64,000 nt of DNA from Butyrivibrio sp. FCS014 (GCF_000526935.1 NZ_JAHA01000019.1:186001-250000); one strand, 5' to 3'. Shown: positions 51,301 through 59,765, counted from the stretch's first letter. Notes: generated by a model from the sequence alone, not told the origin. Program-made: numbers and translations.

Positions 51301-53469
51301 GCTGTGCTTGTAGTTTCCGAGCCACATACGATACTCGTATGTTCCCATCTCCTTATCTTCACCTTCAGCGGTCATGGGATACTCTTTGCCGTTAACTACA
51401 GCATAAACTACGGCACCGCCCTTGCGGTACATTTCATAGTCAGCCTTCTCAAGTCCAAGATCAAGGTGATCATCAGTCTTATCAAAATCGTAAGAACTCC
51501 ATACTGCATAAAGGTTAAGGGTTGAGCCCTTCTGAACCTTTATCTTAGCATTTGCTGCATAAACTACAGTCTTAGCTGATGAATCAGTATCCCATCCAAG
51601 GAACTTGTCAATCTTGTTCTCATAAAGCTTCTGAACTGAATAGCCTGTAGCAACCTGAACGTTTGTATAATCCTTAACTGTGTAATCCTTCTCAGTCTGA
51701 TTCCATCCGAAGTTAACTTCTTCTGAAATCTGAGGAAGTGCATTAGGTGTTGCAGCAGTAGTTGCATGATATATAACATCGCCTGTAAGCTTGAATGCTT
51801 CGGTGAATTTGAGCTTGTAATCAAATCCGAAGATTTCCTGGATTGACTTATGCGCTTCATAGCAAGCATTTGATGCTGCCTGATTCTCAGCAGTTGTGCA
51901 GTTATAAAGGTATACCTGTCCAAGATACTCAACCTTGTAGGTGATGGTATCATTTACGGAAACAGTAGCAAGTCCACTGTAATCCATCCAATGATCATAG
52001 TCGTACTGATAATTGCCAAGCCACATACGATACTCGTATGTTCCCATCTGAGAATCCTCACCATTGGCTGTCATTTTGTATTCTGTACCGTTAACGATGG
52101 CAGAAACCTTAGCACCACCGTTCTTGTACATTTCATAATCCTTCTTCTCAAGTCCGAGATCAAGGTGATCATCAGTCTTTGTGAAGTCATATGCAGGCTT
52201 ATTCTTCTTGTATACGAAGTAGATAGTTCTGTTGCTGTCGATCCTTCCGATCTGACCGGCTTCAAGGCCCTTATTGAACAGATCAAAATCATAAGCCCAA
52301 AGTCCGTTGGGATTTCCGAGGATACTTCCGATCAATGTACGCTGTCCTGCAACAACTTTTACATAATCAAACTGAGGATATGCAAAGAGTTCTTTTACAA
52401 CAGGAAGAACATTAACCAGACCATGTGTTCCGTAAAGTGCATACTGGAATTCATAGCCGTCAACATCCTTGGCAATCTTGCCCTTTACGGGAACCATCTC
52501 TTCCTTGGGGTTGCCAGTATCGTCAATGGTTACTTTTACATCCTTAAAGCTGTCGGGAACATCAATTTCTTTTCCGTCTGTATCAACATACTTTGCCTTA
52601 AAGCTGTAGTCTACTTTATCAGTCTTTTTCTTACCATATTTGAAGGTAATTGTTACAGTATAAACTGAGAAGTGTGTAGTATCGAAAGATACTTCTGTAG
52701 CTGTATTGCTGTCTGCAGAACCAACCTTCTCGATCTCATCGAGATTCTCAGGTACATGATAAACTGCAAGTTCTGCATTCTCAGACTGAGCCTGCTCAAT
52801 CTCTGAGAAAACAACTTCTACCTTGCCCTCAGTTTCATCAGGCTGTACAAACTGACCAAGGCTGGGTGACCAGATATTGATATCGAATGAGAATGTATCA
52901 ACCTCATCAGCGTCAACCATCTCCTCGATAGCGCCCTCGATCTCAGCAGCTTTCTCTGTCTCAACCTTAGAGATCTGAACCTCTGCGTCCTCAGGAAGAA
53001 CACCATCAACAGCGAAGAGCTCGATCTTGATTCCGTCGATCTCTGTCTCGCCTACCAGTTTCTTCTCAACAGCCTCAGCAGCCTCTTCTGCTTCTTCTGC
53101 TTCCTCTGCATTCTCATCGGATGCTTCTTCTGAAGAATCATCTGTTGCTGATGCATCTTCATCGTCATCAGCTTCTTCTTCATCTTCTTCTGTGGTCTGC
53201 TCGGTGCTTCCCTCTACTGCGGACTCATCCGCAGAAGCAGCTGCAGTCTCTTCCTTGATCTCATCGACGGGTACTTCAACGTCTTCTTTGATCTCGGAAA
53301 ATGTCTTACCTTCTGCATTGTCTGCAGGAACATCAACCTGCTGCTCTACAGCGGCGTCTTCGCCTTCAGCAGCATAAACCTTAGCATTAGCGAAATCACT
53401 GCCAAAGGTAGTAACTACCAATGCAACAGCCAGAAGAAATGCCAACACTTTGTTCCATTTCTTAGACAT
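48316..53469 (-). CDS. Giant secreted repeat protein with C-terminal membrane anchor
   Basis: 1717 residues. A signal peptide (AFLLAVALVVTTFGSDFANAKVYA, split near residue 34) is followed by about 110 acidic Ala/Glu/Ser residues and a beta-rich domain. Three copies of a 230-residue repeat follow (about 426-1120), each opening KTDDHLDLGLEK and closing with an InlB B-repeat-like FLGWxTxxxAK...LYAVW module. Near the end is an MBG-like domain (KTYDGTALSAQADPVQSYP). The tail has proline-rich PPPSEPEPPTPPQ, three VLGAxR words, one membrane helix (RIIVIVVAAGIAISIMFFG) and GRKKEDGEE. No LPXTG motif is present. It is most likely a cell-surface adhesin or matrix protein; ligand unknown. GGGAGG lies before the ATG. 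Confidence 0.85.
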   Translation of the reverse strand: MSKKWNKVLAFLLAVALVVTTFGSDFANAKVYAAEGEDAAVEQQVDVPADNAEGKTFSEIKEDVEVPVDEIKEETAAASADESAVEGSTEQTTEEDEEEADDDEDASATDDSSEEASDENAEEAEEAEEAAEAVEKKLVGETEIDGIKIELFAVDGVLPEDAEVQISKVETEKAAEIEGAIEEMVDADEVDTFSFDINIWSPSLGQFVQPDETEGKVEVVFSEIEQAQSENAELAVYHVPENLDEIEKVGSADSNTATEVSFDTTHFSVYTVTITFKYGKKKTDKVDYSFKAKYVDTDGKEIDVPDSFKDVKVTIDDTGNPKEEMVPVKGKIAKDVDGYEFQYALYGTHGLVNVLPVVKELFAYPQFDYVKVVAGQRTLIGSILGNPNGLWAYDFDLFNKGLEAGQIGRIDSNRTIYFVYKKNKPAYDFTKTDDHLDLGLEKKDYEMYKNGGAKVSAIVNGTEYKMTANGEDSQMGTYEYRMWLGNYQYDYDHWMDYSGLATVSVNDTITYKVEYLGQVYLYNCTTAENQAASNACYEAHKSIQEIFGFDYKLKFTEAFKLTGDVIYHATTAATPNALPQISEEVNFGWNQTEKDYTVKDYTNVQVATGYSVQKLYENKIDKFLGWDTDSSAKTVVYAANAKIKVQKGSTLNLYAVWSSYDFDKTDDHLDLGLEKADYEMYRKGGAVVYAVVNGKEYPMTAEGEDKEMGTYEYRMWLGNYKHSTNHWMDYSGLDTVSVNDTISYIVEYNGQEYIYNCTTAENQKASNDCYNAHKAIQNIFGFDYKLKFTEQFDLKGDVIYHSNCDATEAGLDTIAETVKFGRKETEKDYFVKNYPDVKTGEGPKTQYLYENKVDKFLGWATTADAKVAEYKANQKIKVKKGDTLELYAVWDKYDFTKTDDHIDLGLTKEDFESYKKAGAKVSVIVNGTEYKKVTAEGEDKEMGTYEYRLWLGNYKTGKYSMNYSGLDTVSVNDKITFKVEVNKQVYIYNCTTEDNTKASLDCYEAHKKIQNIFGFDYKLTFTDVFELTGDVVYHANFDVKPGERDRIAEEIEFFWFQDEKDYTVKDYKNVQVIENWATHKLAEHKGYEFLGWALDPKAEKPDYKAGTVIQAKRDKQIDLYAVWKVKKAKIAVYATGPVKEETVNPNFAETLKVDYIQSDDGYYPIGVIEMDETFFLGKNYTYITNAADWEAVKEAFTNTFTTEYNAGKNLNNTVASNLQYVQVDYRKSENQHFTALFDWRWGASKTIQNADGQNYKYHLDLQFKTNEVDYVAVYPEGITDDLATSVVLTGSETTLPDTTVIDGKFDANKYDVVGYFTDAACTTEFAKDTYTVTSDTTIYVKLALKEKWKLIIALNLDSEGDNYRTVKYDGTKQEVNVDVTLDVDTLEIKRRSLLNSAVVTEAIQNVFVNFGSLFTLKVFAADVPDDWTELSEDITVLVNGEEKTYRVNNIFIEGGSGTTVGEYPVNLHTSDLVIKAVVDGEAVGENLADALFDENSIQIKTNVAPKRDAVSLLAAEEVKEDDEAPATEESGVYEIGKLTINKREVTLTSASASKTYDGTALSAQADPVQSYPDDQTFGFVDGEKVIYTNTTSVVGNPNTSTTVDNVFTYKFENEELASNYDVKVVYGKLTVNPTSSRNVTPPPSEPEPPTPPQVLGATRAPEGEVLGAQRQAAVLGARRGRTEDPTNNVSRIIVIVVAAGIAISIMFFGRKKEDGEE
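50110..52190 (-). repeat. Three-fold ~700-bp coding repeat within the giant protein gene
   Basis: Units start at about 52190, 51490 and 50794 on the minus strand, each about 690-700 bp. Units 1 and 2 are closest; unit 3 has lost the His-Trp-Met-Asp word (Tyr-Ser-Met-Asn instead) and has an altered end. All keep MGTYEYR(M/L)WLGNY and the pair YNCTT...CYxAHK. Confidence 0.85.
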
Positions 53470-53617
53470 AAGATTGCCTCCCTCATAAATTGATTAAAAT
53501 TGTGTAAATAAAATGAAAAATATGTGAACACTCATTGGTATGATACAACATTATCAATCATACATGCAATCATATTTCAGAATTTTTTTGTAAAATTGAA
53601 AAAAACTTTTGGAAACT

Positions 53618-55279
53618 TTAAAGAATTTTAATCTTCTCCAAGGCGCTGACGATACTGCGTCCTTTAGGAAACCTAAGAATGTCCTCTCTGGTCGCGCCGC
53701 CGGATTTGATCAGAACAGTGAAGTAAATAAGCACTGCCGCAAGAACTGCGAGAATTGTAGCAAAAAGATTGACAAAATACTCTCCCGGAACAAAAAGAGC
53801 AAACAGCATAGACAGCAGCATATGAATAAGAAATGCTCCTGCCCCCATTACCAGCGAAGAAATTGCCGGGAAAAGATATGTCTTTTTAAAATCATTTATA
53901 ATATGAAGATTCTTCTTCATTATTACATTATTGAGAATGCACATCATAAGAGAATATATGATGGTCACTATGCAAAGGGCGATATCCCCAAGATCTGTAT
54001 ATACCAGGAGTAGCACAAGGGTTATCGTCTGTACTACAAGTGCCGCTACTGCGTTGAGCACAGGCACATTGACCTTTCCGATGGCCTGAAGAACCGCATT
54101 GGTAACGGTGGAAAGTGAATAGAACACCACTGTGATTGCAAGGAATCTAAGAAGCAGTGCTGCCTCGTCAAGAGATGCCCTCTGAGGGAAAAGAATCATC
54201 ATCACAGGGCGGGCCAGTGCAAAAAGCCCCACTGCGCAGGGAATCGAGATCATGAGAATGACTCTTGTAACTCTGGATACGGTAACTCCCGCTTCTTCCC
54301 TGTCTCCTCTGGAAAAGGTAGTGGAGATCTCCGGGATCATGGCTGCCGCCGCAGCGCTGGCAAGAGCTATGGGAAGATTTGTAATGACCACAGCCTTTCT
54401 GGCAAAAATGCCGTACTGATAAAGAACAGCACTCTCCTCCATATTCTTCACATGGATGAGGATCCTGGTAAACAGCGTTGAATTAAGGGATGTGGACAGA
54501 TTATATATGAAGGTACTTAAGATAAAAGGAGTCACGATCATAAAGATGCGCTTGAAGATCTGCATAGCAGCCATATCCTCATGCTCATCATCTTTGATGC
54601 GCCTTTCTACTATTGATCTGTTATAGTGGTAAACCAGATACATGAAAATAAGAGCCACAAGTACGCCGGAACCTGTTCCGATGGCACTGCCTATCGCGCC
54701 GTAGACGGCTCTTTTGACCGGATCTTCATCCCCGGCCATTCTGGTAAGTATATACGCGCCGCCCACACTTACGGCAGCATTGAACACCTGCTCAATAAGC
54801 TGGGATATGGAGGTGGGCACCATGGTCCTGTGTGCCTGGAAATATCCTCTAAGGACCCCGAGGAATCCAAAGAGAAAGATACTGGGGGCAAAGAAACGAA
54901 GAACCGTGGCGGAACGGCCTGCTGCAAGAATGTCAGCTCCGAAGAAAAGAACAAGGCTTCCGATGCCGCCGACAATTGATACGTATATAAGAGCACCCCT
55001 GAAGATCCTGTGGGCGTTTCTGTACTCTTTTACCGCCAGCTTCTCGGAAATGATCTTGGACATGGCAGAGGGAATACTGTAGGAGGATATCAAAAGAACT
55101 ATCGTATAAATAGCATAAGCAGCTCCATAGTAGCCATTACCTTCATCTCCGATAATAGCTGCCAGGGGGCTGCCGTATAATAGGCCGATAATTCTTGATA
55201 TTACGCCTGTAATAGCAAGAATCCCGGCCTGAAATAATAGTCCTTTTTTGGTATTGTTATCCTTAGTACTGCTCTCCAT
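53618..55279 (-). CDS. MurJ/YtgP-type flippase (SpoVB/MATE-like)
   Basis: 553 residues with about 14 membrane helices. The start (KGLLFQAGILAITGVISRIIGLLY) and the RIIGLLYGSPLAAIIGDEGNGYYGAAY segment are typical of the polysaccharide biosynthesis C/MOP superfamily branch containing YtgP and SpoVB; VLRGYFQAHRTMVPTSISQLIEQ is a further hallmark. In Bacillus YtgP flips lipid II and SpoVB acts in spore cortex synthesis; which role this copy has cannot be told. It starts 9 bp after glgA ends and lacks its own Shine-Dalgarno, so translation may depend on glgA read-through. Confidence 0.9.
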   Translation of the reverse strand: MESSTKDNNTKKGLLFQAGILAITGVISRIIGLLYGSPLAAIIGDEGNGYYGAAYAIYTIVLLISSYSIPSAMSKIISEKLAVKEYRNAHRIFRGALIYVSIVGGIGSLVLFFGADILAAGRSATVLRFFAPSIFLFGFLGVLRGYFQAHRTMVPTSISQLIEQVFNAAVSVGGAYILTRMAGDEDPVKRAVYGAIGSAIGTGSGVLVALIFMYLVYHYNRSIVERRIKDDEHEDMAAMQIFKRIFMIVTPFILSTFIYNLSTSLNSTLFTRILIHVKNMEESAVLYQYGIFARKAVVITNLPIALASAAAAAMIPEISTTFSRGDREEAGVTVSRVTRVILMISIPCAVGLFALARPVMMILFPQRASLDEAALLLRFLAITVVFYSLSTVTNAVLQAIGKVNVPVLNAVAALVVQTITLVLLLVYTDLGDIALCIVTIIYSLMMCILNNVIMKKNLHIINDFKKTYLFPAISSLVMGAGAFLIHMLLSMLFALFVPGEYFVNLFATILAVLAAVLIYFTVLIKSGGATREDILRFPKGRSIVSALEKIKIL

Positions 55280-55288
55280 TATGATTGT

Positions 55289-56734
55289 TTATGGCCTCAG
55301 CCAGTCGTACATCTCCTGATATTTTTCGGCAGAAACCCTCCAGGAGAAGTCAACTGCCATGGCCCTGTCGATCATCTTGTTCCATTCGCGCTTCTGATCG
55401 TAGAATACTCTCTCAGCTTCCCTTATGGTTCCAAGCATCTCGTGGGCATTATAATTGAGGAATCCGAAACCGGTTCCTGTGCTCTCAAACTTGTTGTAAG
55501 GCTCAACGGTATCAATGAGGCCGCCGGTCTGTCTTACGATCGGGATTGTTCCGTATCTTAATGCCATAAGCTGTGAAAGTCCGCAGGGCTCAAACAGTGA
55601 AGGCATAAGGAAAACATCCGAAGCCGCATAGATCTTGTGGGACATGGGCTCTGAATAATAGATGTTTGCGGAAACCTTGTCATTGTACTTCCAGTCAAAG
55701 TGACGGAAGGCGTTCTCATACTGCTCTGCTCCGGTTCCAAGAACTACCAGCTGCACCGCATCCTGACACAGTTCATCAAGAACGTAGTTGATAAGGTCAA
55801 ATCCCTTCTGGTCGGTAAGTCTTGAAACGATACCGATCATCATGATCTTGTCGTCTTCCTTAAGGCCAAGCTCCTTCTGAAGAGCTCTCTTGTTCTTAAC
55901 CTTCTCCTTGCGGAAGTTGATGGCATTGTATTTGTGAGGAATGTACTGGTCTGTCTCCGGATTGAACTCGTCGTAGTCAATACCGTTGACAATTCCTCTA
56001 AGGTCATGGGCTCTTGCACGAAGAAGGCCGTCAAGCTCCTCGCCGTAGAACTCGGTCTTGATCTCTTCAGCATAGGCCTTGCTCACCGTTGTGATGGCAT
56101 CGGCATAAACGATACCGCCCTTAAGCAGGTTGGCATCCTTGTACAGGCCAAGCTTGTCCGGAGTAAAGAAGTAATCCGGAAGTCCTGTGATCTCCTGAAC
56201 CTTCCTGATGTCCCATTTCCCCTGGAACTTCAGGTTGTGTATTGTCATGATGGCCTTGATTCCTCTGTAGAACTCGCTGCCCTGGAATCTCTCTTTGAGA
56301 TATACGGGAACGAGACCTGTCTGCCAGTCATGGCAATGGATGATGTCAGGCCTGAAGTCGATTACAGGCAATACAGAAAGAGCTGCCTTTGAGAAATAAG
56401 CAAATTTCTCAATCTCAAAGATCACATCATCGCCGTAGGGCTTCATGCCGTTAAAATAGTATTCATTATCTATAAAGTAGTATTTGATCCCATCTACTTC
56501 AGCCTTGAAGATACCTACATACTCGTTCTTCCAGTGGAAGTCCATGTAGAAGTTGGTCACATACTCCATCTTCTCCTTCCACTGCTGGCCTATGCACTTA
56601 TAAAGCGGCAGGATAACTCTCACGTCAAAATATCTCTTGTCGATATTCTTGGGAAGAGAGCCCACTACGTCTGCCAGTCCGCCGGTCTTGATAAAAGGTA
56701 CACCTTCTGAAGCCACAAACAGGATGTTTTTCAT
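55289..56734 (-). CDS. glgA: Glycogen synthase (ADP-glucose type)
   Basis: 481 residues, GT5 family. The N-terminal KTGGLADVVGSLPK motif binds ADP-glucose, HCHDWQTGLVP and the C-terminal PSLFEPCGLSQLMALRYGTIP with the catalytic Glu are intact. It extends alpha-1,4-glucan chains of glycogen. Other glg genes are not adjacent. AAGGAG lies about 11 bases before the ATG. Confidence 0.96.
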   Translation of the reverse strand: MKNILFVASEGVPFIKTGGLADVVGSLPKNIDKRYFDVRVILPLYKCIGQQWKEKMEYVTNFYMDFHWKNEYVGIFKAEVDGIKYYFIDNEYYFNGMKPYGDDVIFEIEKFAYFSKAALSVLPVIDFRPDIIHCHDWQTGLVPVYLKERFQGSEFYRGIKAIMTIHNLKFQGKWDIRKVQEITGLPDYFFTPDKLGLYKDANLLKGGIVYADAITTVSKAYAEEIKTEFYGEELDGLLRARAHDLRGIVNGIDYDEFNPETDQYIPHKYNAINFRKEKVKNKRALQKELGLKEDDKIMMIGIVSRLTDQKGFDLINYVLDELCQDAVQLVVLGTGAEQYENAFRHFDWKYNDKVSANIYYSEPMSHKIYAASDVFLMPSLFEPCGLSQLMALRYGTIPIVRQTGGLIDTVEPYNKFESTGTGFGFLNYNAHEMLGTIREAERVFYDQKREWNKMIDRAMAVDFSWRVSAEKYQEMYDWLRP

Positions 56735-56786
56735 TTGTCTGCCATCTCCTTCATTTTTATGATTGAAGTCGTAATTATAGAATAAC

Positions 56787-57992
56787 CTATTTCATCTTAA
56801 GTGACAATGCATATTGTTCCTGAGAAACCTTAACAATAACGTTCTTGGTATTTACTGTCTGCCCCAAAAGGCCAAAGGTCTCGGAGAATAATGCCACACC
56901 AAAATTGAGCCTTCCTCCGCAGCGTCTTCTGACTGATTCGTGGATCTGGGCCATTATGCTGCTCATGACTCTGTCCCGAAGTCCCCAGCTGTCAATAAGA
57001 GCTATTATCTCATCAACGCTGCTGCATCCCATGATGATCCTGGCTTGGGAGGAGGTTCCGCCAACCATGGCTGTGTGGGCCGCAAAGATCTCACGCCTTG
57101 CATCGGATGCGGTGGAATTGGTGTTCATGATTCCGGCAGAGAGCTTCACAAGCTTGCCCACATTTCCCACAAGAAGCAGATTCTCCACATGCTCCTGTAC
57201 TGCCTTGTCTATGGCCTGTCCCGGAAAATTGTAGCACATTATGCTAGTCTTAAGATCAACGTGAAGCTGGCTGTTTATGACCTCGGCGCAATACTTGCCG
57301 GGACTTACCAAAATAGACTTTATTCCCTGTCTTGTCTGGAACAATATCTGATTGTCGATGGAATTGGAAATATCCCTCATATGAACAGGAGGAATGGAAC
57401 CGTAACTGCCCATTATGGTGATGCCGCCAAGAAACGTGTTCTGACCTATGGTCTGCTTGGCTGCGATCATTATTCCCTCAGGGCATGAAACAGTTATAAG
57501 AAGGAGCTGGGCTCCGTCGGAAGCTTCGCATACACCGGCAACGGCATCGAAGATAAGCGCTCTGGCCTCCTTTTCAATGAGAGGTTCACCCTTTCTGATA
57601 CCTGGCTTATTCTCACTTGCTATGCCAACGCCCTCGCCGCTTTTAAGAAAAAGATTGCCATGGCGTATATCAATGCAGGAATTCTCTGCCGCACCTGCAA
57701 TATCCGTGATCCTTGATACACTTACAGTAATGGTTGCCTTGTCTCTGATATCGGGAGCTGCTCCTCCCTCCATCAGAACAGAATATTCGCTGTGATCCGC
57801 GTCACAGCGGGCAGGATTGCGCTTTACCGTATAGGCCCTTGATGCGCCGCCCTTATGGCTTATTGTGACGTTCTCATAGTCTATCTTAAATATAAGATTA
57901 GCAGCAGCTGCCCTGGCGGCAGCCGCTGCACAATCACCTGTAGTTGCGTGGCTTAAAGTTAACCCCATATCTCTTCCGACATATCTATCCAT
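56787..57992 (-). CDS. cbiD: Divergent CbiD-like cobalt-precorrin-5B C1-methyltransferase
   Basis: 401 residues, near normal CbiD length. ATTGDCAAAAARAA (about 16-29) matches the CbiD TTG-cAaAAakAA start, and VGNVGKLVKLSAGIMNTNSTASDARREIFAAH is the conserved C-terminal part (split here). Two positions differ from typical enzymes: the usual NTHS reads NTNS, and the GGiSILGTTG region reads GGITIMGSYGSIPPVHM. CbiD methylates C1 of cobalt-precorrin-5B in anaerobic B12 synthesis. No other cbi gene and no cobalamin riboswitch is nearby, which is unusual. Preceded by a -10-like TATAAT at 58049-58044. A changed substrate is possible. Confidence 0.8.
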   Translation of the reverse strand: MDRYVGRDMGLTLSHATTGDCAAAAARAAAANLIFKIDYENVTISHKGGASRAYTVKRNPARCDADHSEYSVLMEGGAAPDIRDKATITVSVSRITDIAGAAENSCIDIRHGNLFLKSGEGVGIASENKPGIRKGEPLIEKEARALIFDAVAGVCEASDGAQLLLITVSCPEGIMIAAKQTIGQNTFLGGITIMGSYGSIPPVHMRDISNSIDNQILFQTRQGIKSILVSPGKYCAEVINSQLHVDLKTSIMCYNFPGQAIDKAVQEHVENLLLVGNVGKLVKLSAGIMNTNSTASDARREIFAAHTAMVGGTSSQARIIMGCSSVDEIIALIDSWGLRDRVMSSIMAQIHESVRRRCGGRLNFGVALFSETFGLLGQTVNTKNVIVKVSQEQYALSLKMK

Positions 57993-58104
57993 AATAATCC
58001 CCTTGTGATCAAAAAATGGAATTTATTGTGCACGCTTACTAATATTATACAATATGTCGTGTTTTTGTGGAAGAAAATACGGTTATGATTCACATAATTT
58101 TTGG

Positions 58105-58302
58105 TTAATCTTCTTCCCAGAAAAGTTCATCCAGAGTCTTTCCAAGGGTCTTGCAAATAGCAATACAAAGGTTGATGGTAGGATTGTAATCTCCCTTTTC
58201 TATGGAGCTTATGGTCTGTCTTGAAACTCCGCAGGCAGCTGCCAGCTGGTCCTGAGACAGGTCTTTGCCCGCACGGGCGGCTTTAAGTTTAAGATTCTTC
58301 AT
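58105..58302 (-). CDS. XRE-family small transcriptional regulator
   Basis: 65 residues, a single helix-turn-helix domain: LSQDQLAAACGVSRQTISSIEKGDYNPTINLCIAI (split), ending TLDELFWEED. This is the Cro/CI type often paired with a membrane protein. It begins 5 bp after the membrane-protein gene, so the two form an operon and the regulator may control that operon. Confidence 0.9.
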   Translation of the reverse strand: MKNLKLKAARAGKDLSQDQLAAACGVSRQTISSIEKGDYNPTINLCIAICKTLGKTLDELFWEED

Positions 58303-58307
58303 ACGCC

Positions 58308-58841
58308 TTACGCCTCCTCGCTCTCATTCTTAACCAGTTTCTTAACGATAGCTGCTACGCCGATGATAGCCATCCATACAATGACCATGATATTCATAAC
58401 AGGAAGTGAATCAAATCCTTCACCGGAGATTTCTCCTGTGGTGATGGCTGTTATAATGGGAATGATGTTGAGAACAATGGCTATAACGATAATCGCCGTA
58501 TAGCGCTTGCGGTTGTTGTTAAGTCCCCAGTATGCATCATTCCAGATGCAGTAGATGCAAAGTACCAGGCATCCAATAAGGATTATCCCAAGATGAACCA
58601 GGTATGTGGCAATGGGAAGTGTTACCTCCGATACGGAAAGAACTATCATCACTGCCTCCAAAGCCATAACCGTATAGAATGAATACTTGTAACCCCTGTT
58701 CCTGATCGCTTCCTGTCTCTCGTCGTAATCTGACATAACCTTTCTGTTTGAGTTTGCAAACTTGAAAAGTATGACGCAGAGAACTGCTGCAAACATAAGT
58801 CCAAATACAAATCCGAATCCTGCTAAATTTCCAACTGTCAT
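58308..58841 (-). CDS. Integral membrane protein paired with an XRE regulator
   Basis: About 177 residues from the ATG at 58841 (MTVGNLAGFG), which has AGGAGGG about 7 bases upstream. Four to five hydrophobic helices are predicted, with a cytosolic SDYDERQEAIRNRGYKYSF after the first. The DERQ word and XRE neighbour fit the DUF2178/DUF3796-like membrane proteins common in Firmicutes, whose function is unknown. The pair has its own promoter. Confidence 0.8.
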   Translation of the reverse strand: MTVGNLAGFGFVFGLMFAAVLCVILFKFANSNRKVMSDYDERQEAIRNRGYKYSFYTVMALEAVMIVLSVSEVTLPIATYLVHLGIILIGCLVLCIYCIWNDAYWGLNNNRKRYTAIIVIAIVLNIIPIITAITTGEISGEGFDSLPVMNIMVIVWMAIIGVAAIVKKLVKNESEEA

Positions 58842-58940
58842 TTCATTTCCCTCCTGGCCCTCGGCCATATTATTTAATGTGACGTCTGATAGGCGTCCGG
58901 TCTGAATGTGATATTGGTGTTACTCTCAGCTGATATGAAA

Positions 58941-58969
58941 ATTGTAATCTATACTTTTGGTTATGTCAA
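58941..58969 (-). promoter_or_regulatory. Promoter of the membrane protein-XRE operon
   Basis: On the minus strand -35 TTGACA (58969-58964), 17-base spacer, -10 TACAAT (58946-58941). Implied leader about 90 nt. The 170 bp between here and the + strand sRNA promoter are AT-rich with nothing else that I can name. Confidence 0.75.
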
Positions 58970-59110
58970 GTATATTTTACATTTTTCATATTAAAAATTT
59001 TTGGGCCGATTTCATCCCCATTCTCCGCCTCAAATCATTATCAATATTACGTATTTTGCTTATTTATTATTTCGAATTACTTTATTGTTTCTTTAGAAAT
59101 CGTCTACATT

Positions 59111-59139
59111 TTGTCCATATTTAGGACTTAAGATAAATA
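59111..59139 (+). promoter_or_regulatory. Putative promoter of sRNA candidate 1
   Basis: -35 TTGTCC (59111-59116), 17-base spacer, -10-like TAAATA (59134-59139). The predicted start falls about 6 bases on, exactly where the first hairpin of the candidate RNA begins. Confidence 0.5.
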
Positions 59140-59144
59140 CATAT

Positions 59145-59275
59145 CAGAAGTGAAACACTTCTGACTCCCCCAACAAAACTTTTTTCATACCGGGTCGATT
59201 GGCTCCCCACTGATCGACCCCTCCTCCCAACTAAAATGGCACCGGCGAGTGATCGCAGGTGCCTTTCTTTTGTCT
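59145..59275 (+). ncRNA. Candidate C-rich-loop small RNA, copy 1 (about 130 nt)
   Basis: Four parts in order. (1) 5' hairpin CAGAAGTG-AAA-CACTTCTG (59145-59163). (2) Single strand ACTCCCCCAACAAAAC then TTTTTTCATACC (59164-59191). (3) An 11-bp stem GGGTCGATTGG/CTGATCGACCC (59192-59202/59210-59220, two G-U pairs) closing the loop CTCCCCA, followed by CTCCTCCCAA. (4) A Rho-independent terminator, GGCACC..GGTGCC (59238-59263) with TTTCTTTT. The second copy at 59766 has the same layout with completely different stem sequences, which argues that the structure itself is conserved. No ORF of note lies inside. The C-rich tracts are complementary to Shine-Dalgarno sequences. Confidence 0.75.
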
Positions 59276-59313
59276 TTATTATGATCGTCTTACATCCGGC
59301 AAGGCAGTAATCC

Positions 59314-59622
59314 TTATGCGGGAATTGCCTCTCCCTCTGCTGCAGGTTCCTCACCGGCAGTTCCCTTGGGCATTTCATCGGGAACCGTCTGTTCGTTCTT
59401 CCTGGGGCCTCTTACTCCGAAGCTTCCGATATAGCGAAGCTCCTTTAAGATCCTGCGGATGTTCTTAAGCTCTTTGGACATATCTGAAGCTGCAGCGCAT
59501 ACCACTGTGGGAACACCGCTTCCGTTAAGCTCCACTCTGTATCCGGCATCCTTAAGTGCCTTAAAAGCCTTGAGCTTGTCTGTTGTACTTATCTGTTCAA
59601 GTTCTTTATCATTCTTAGCCAT
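59314..59622 (-). CDS. Small cytosolic protein of unknown function
   Basis: About 102 residues from the ATG at 59622 (MAKNDKELEQISTTDKLKAF). The core ALKDAGYRVELNGSGVPTVV looks like a small alpha/beta fold, then a basic helix (MSKELKNIRRILKELRYIGSFG) and a Glu/Ala/Pro-rich tail (EEPAAEGEAIPA). No family recognised, no signal or membrane helix. It is antisense-oriented between the two sRNA candidates. Its 3' end is about 40 bp from the end of sRNA 1. Confidence 0.65.
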   Translation of the reverse strand: MAKNDKELEQISTTDKLKAFKALKDAGYRVELNGSGVPTVVCAAASDMSKELKNIRRILKELRYIGSFGVRGPRKNEQTVPDEMPKGTAGEEPAAEGEAIPA

Positions 59623-59732
59623 AGATATAGTGCCTTTCTTTTTTCTACACACAATATAGCATATTTATTTTCATTTTTCAAACACTTGTTCCGCACGCGA
59701 AAAATTTTTTTAAAAAAATATTCAAAATAGTG

Positions 59733-59762
59733 TTAAGTTTTTACCTTATGTACCGATATAGT
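59733..59762 (+). promoter_or_regulatory. Putative promoter of sRNA candidate 2
   Basis: -35-like TTAAGT (59733-59738), 18-base spacer, -10 TATAGT (59757-59762). The first hairpin of the RNA starts 4-5 bases later, as in copy 1. Confidence 0.55.
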
Positions 59763-59765
59763 TAT

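Noticed and set aside
53027..53377. Plus-strand Ser/Ala-rich frame of 116 aa
   Set aside because: It is the antisense shadow of the acidic low-complexity N-terminus of the giant secreted protein.
57993..58104. Cobalamin riboswitch upstream of cbiD
   Set aside because: The gap of about 110 bp is AT-rich and contains no B12-box-like sequence.
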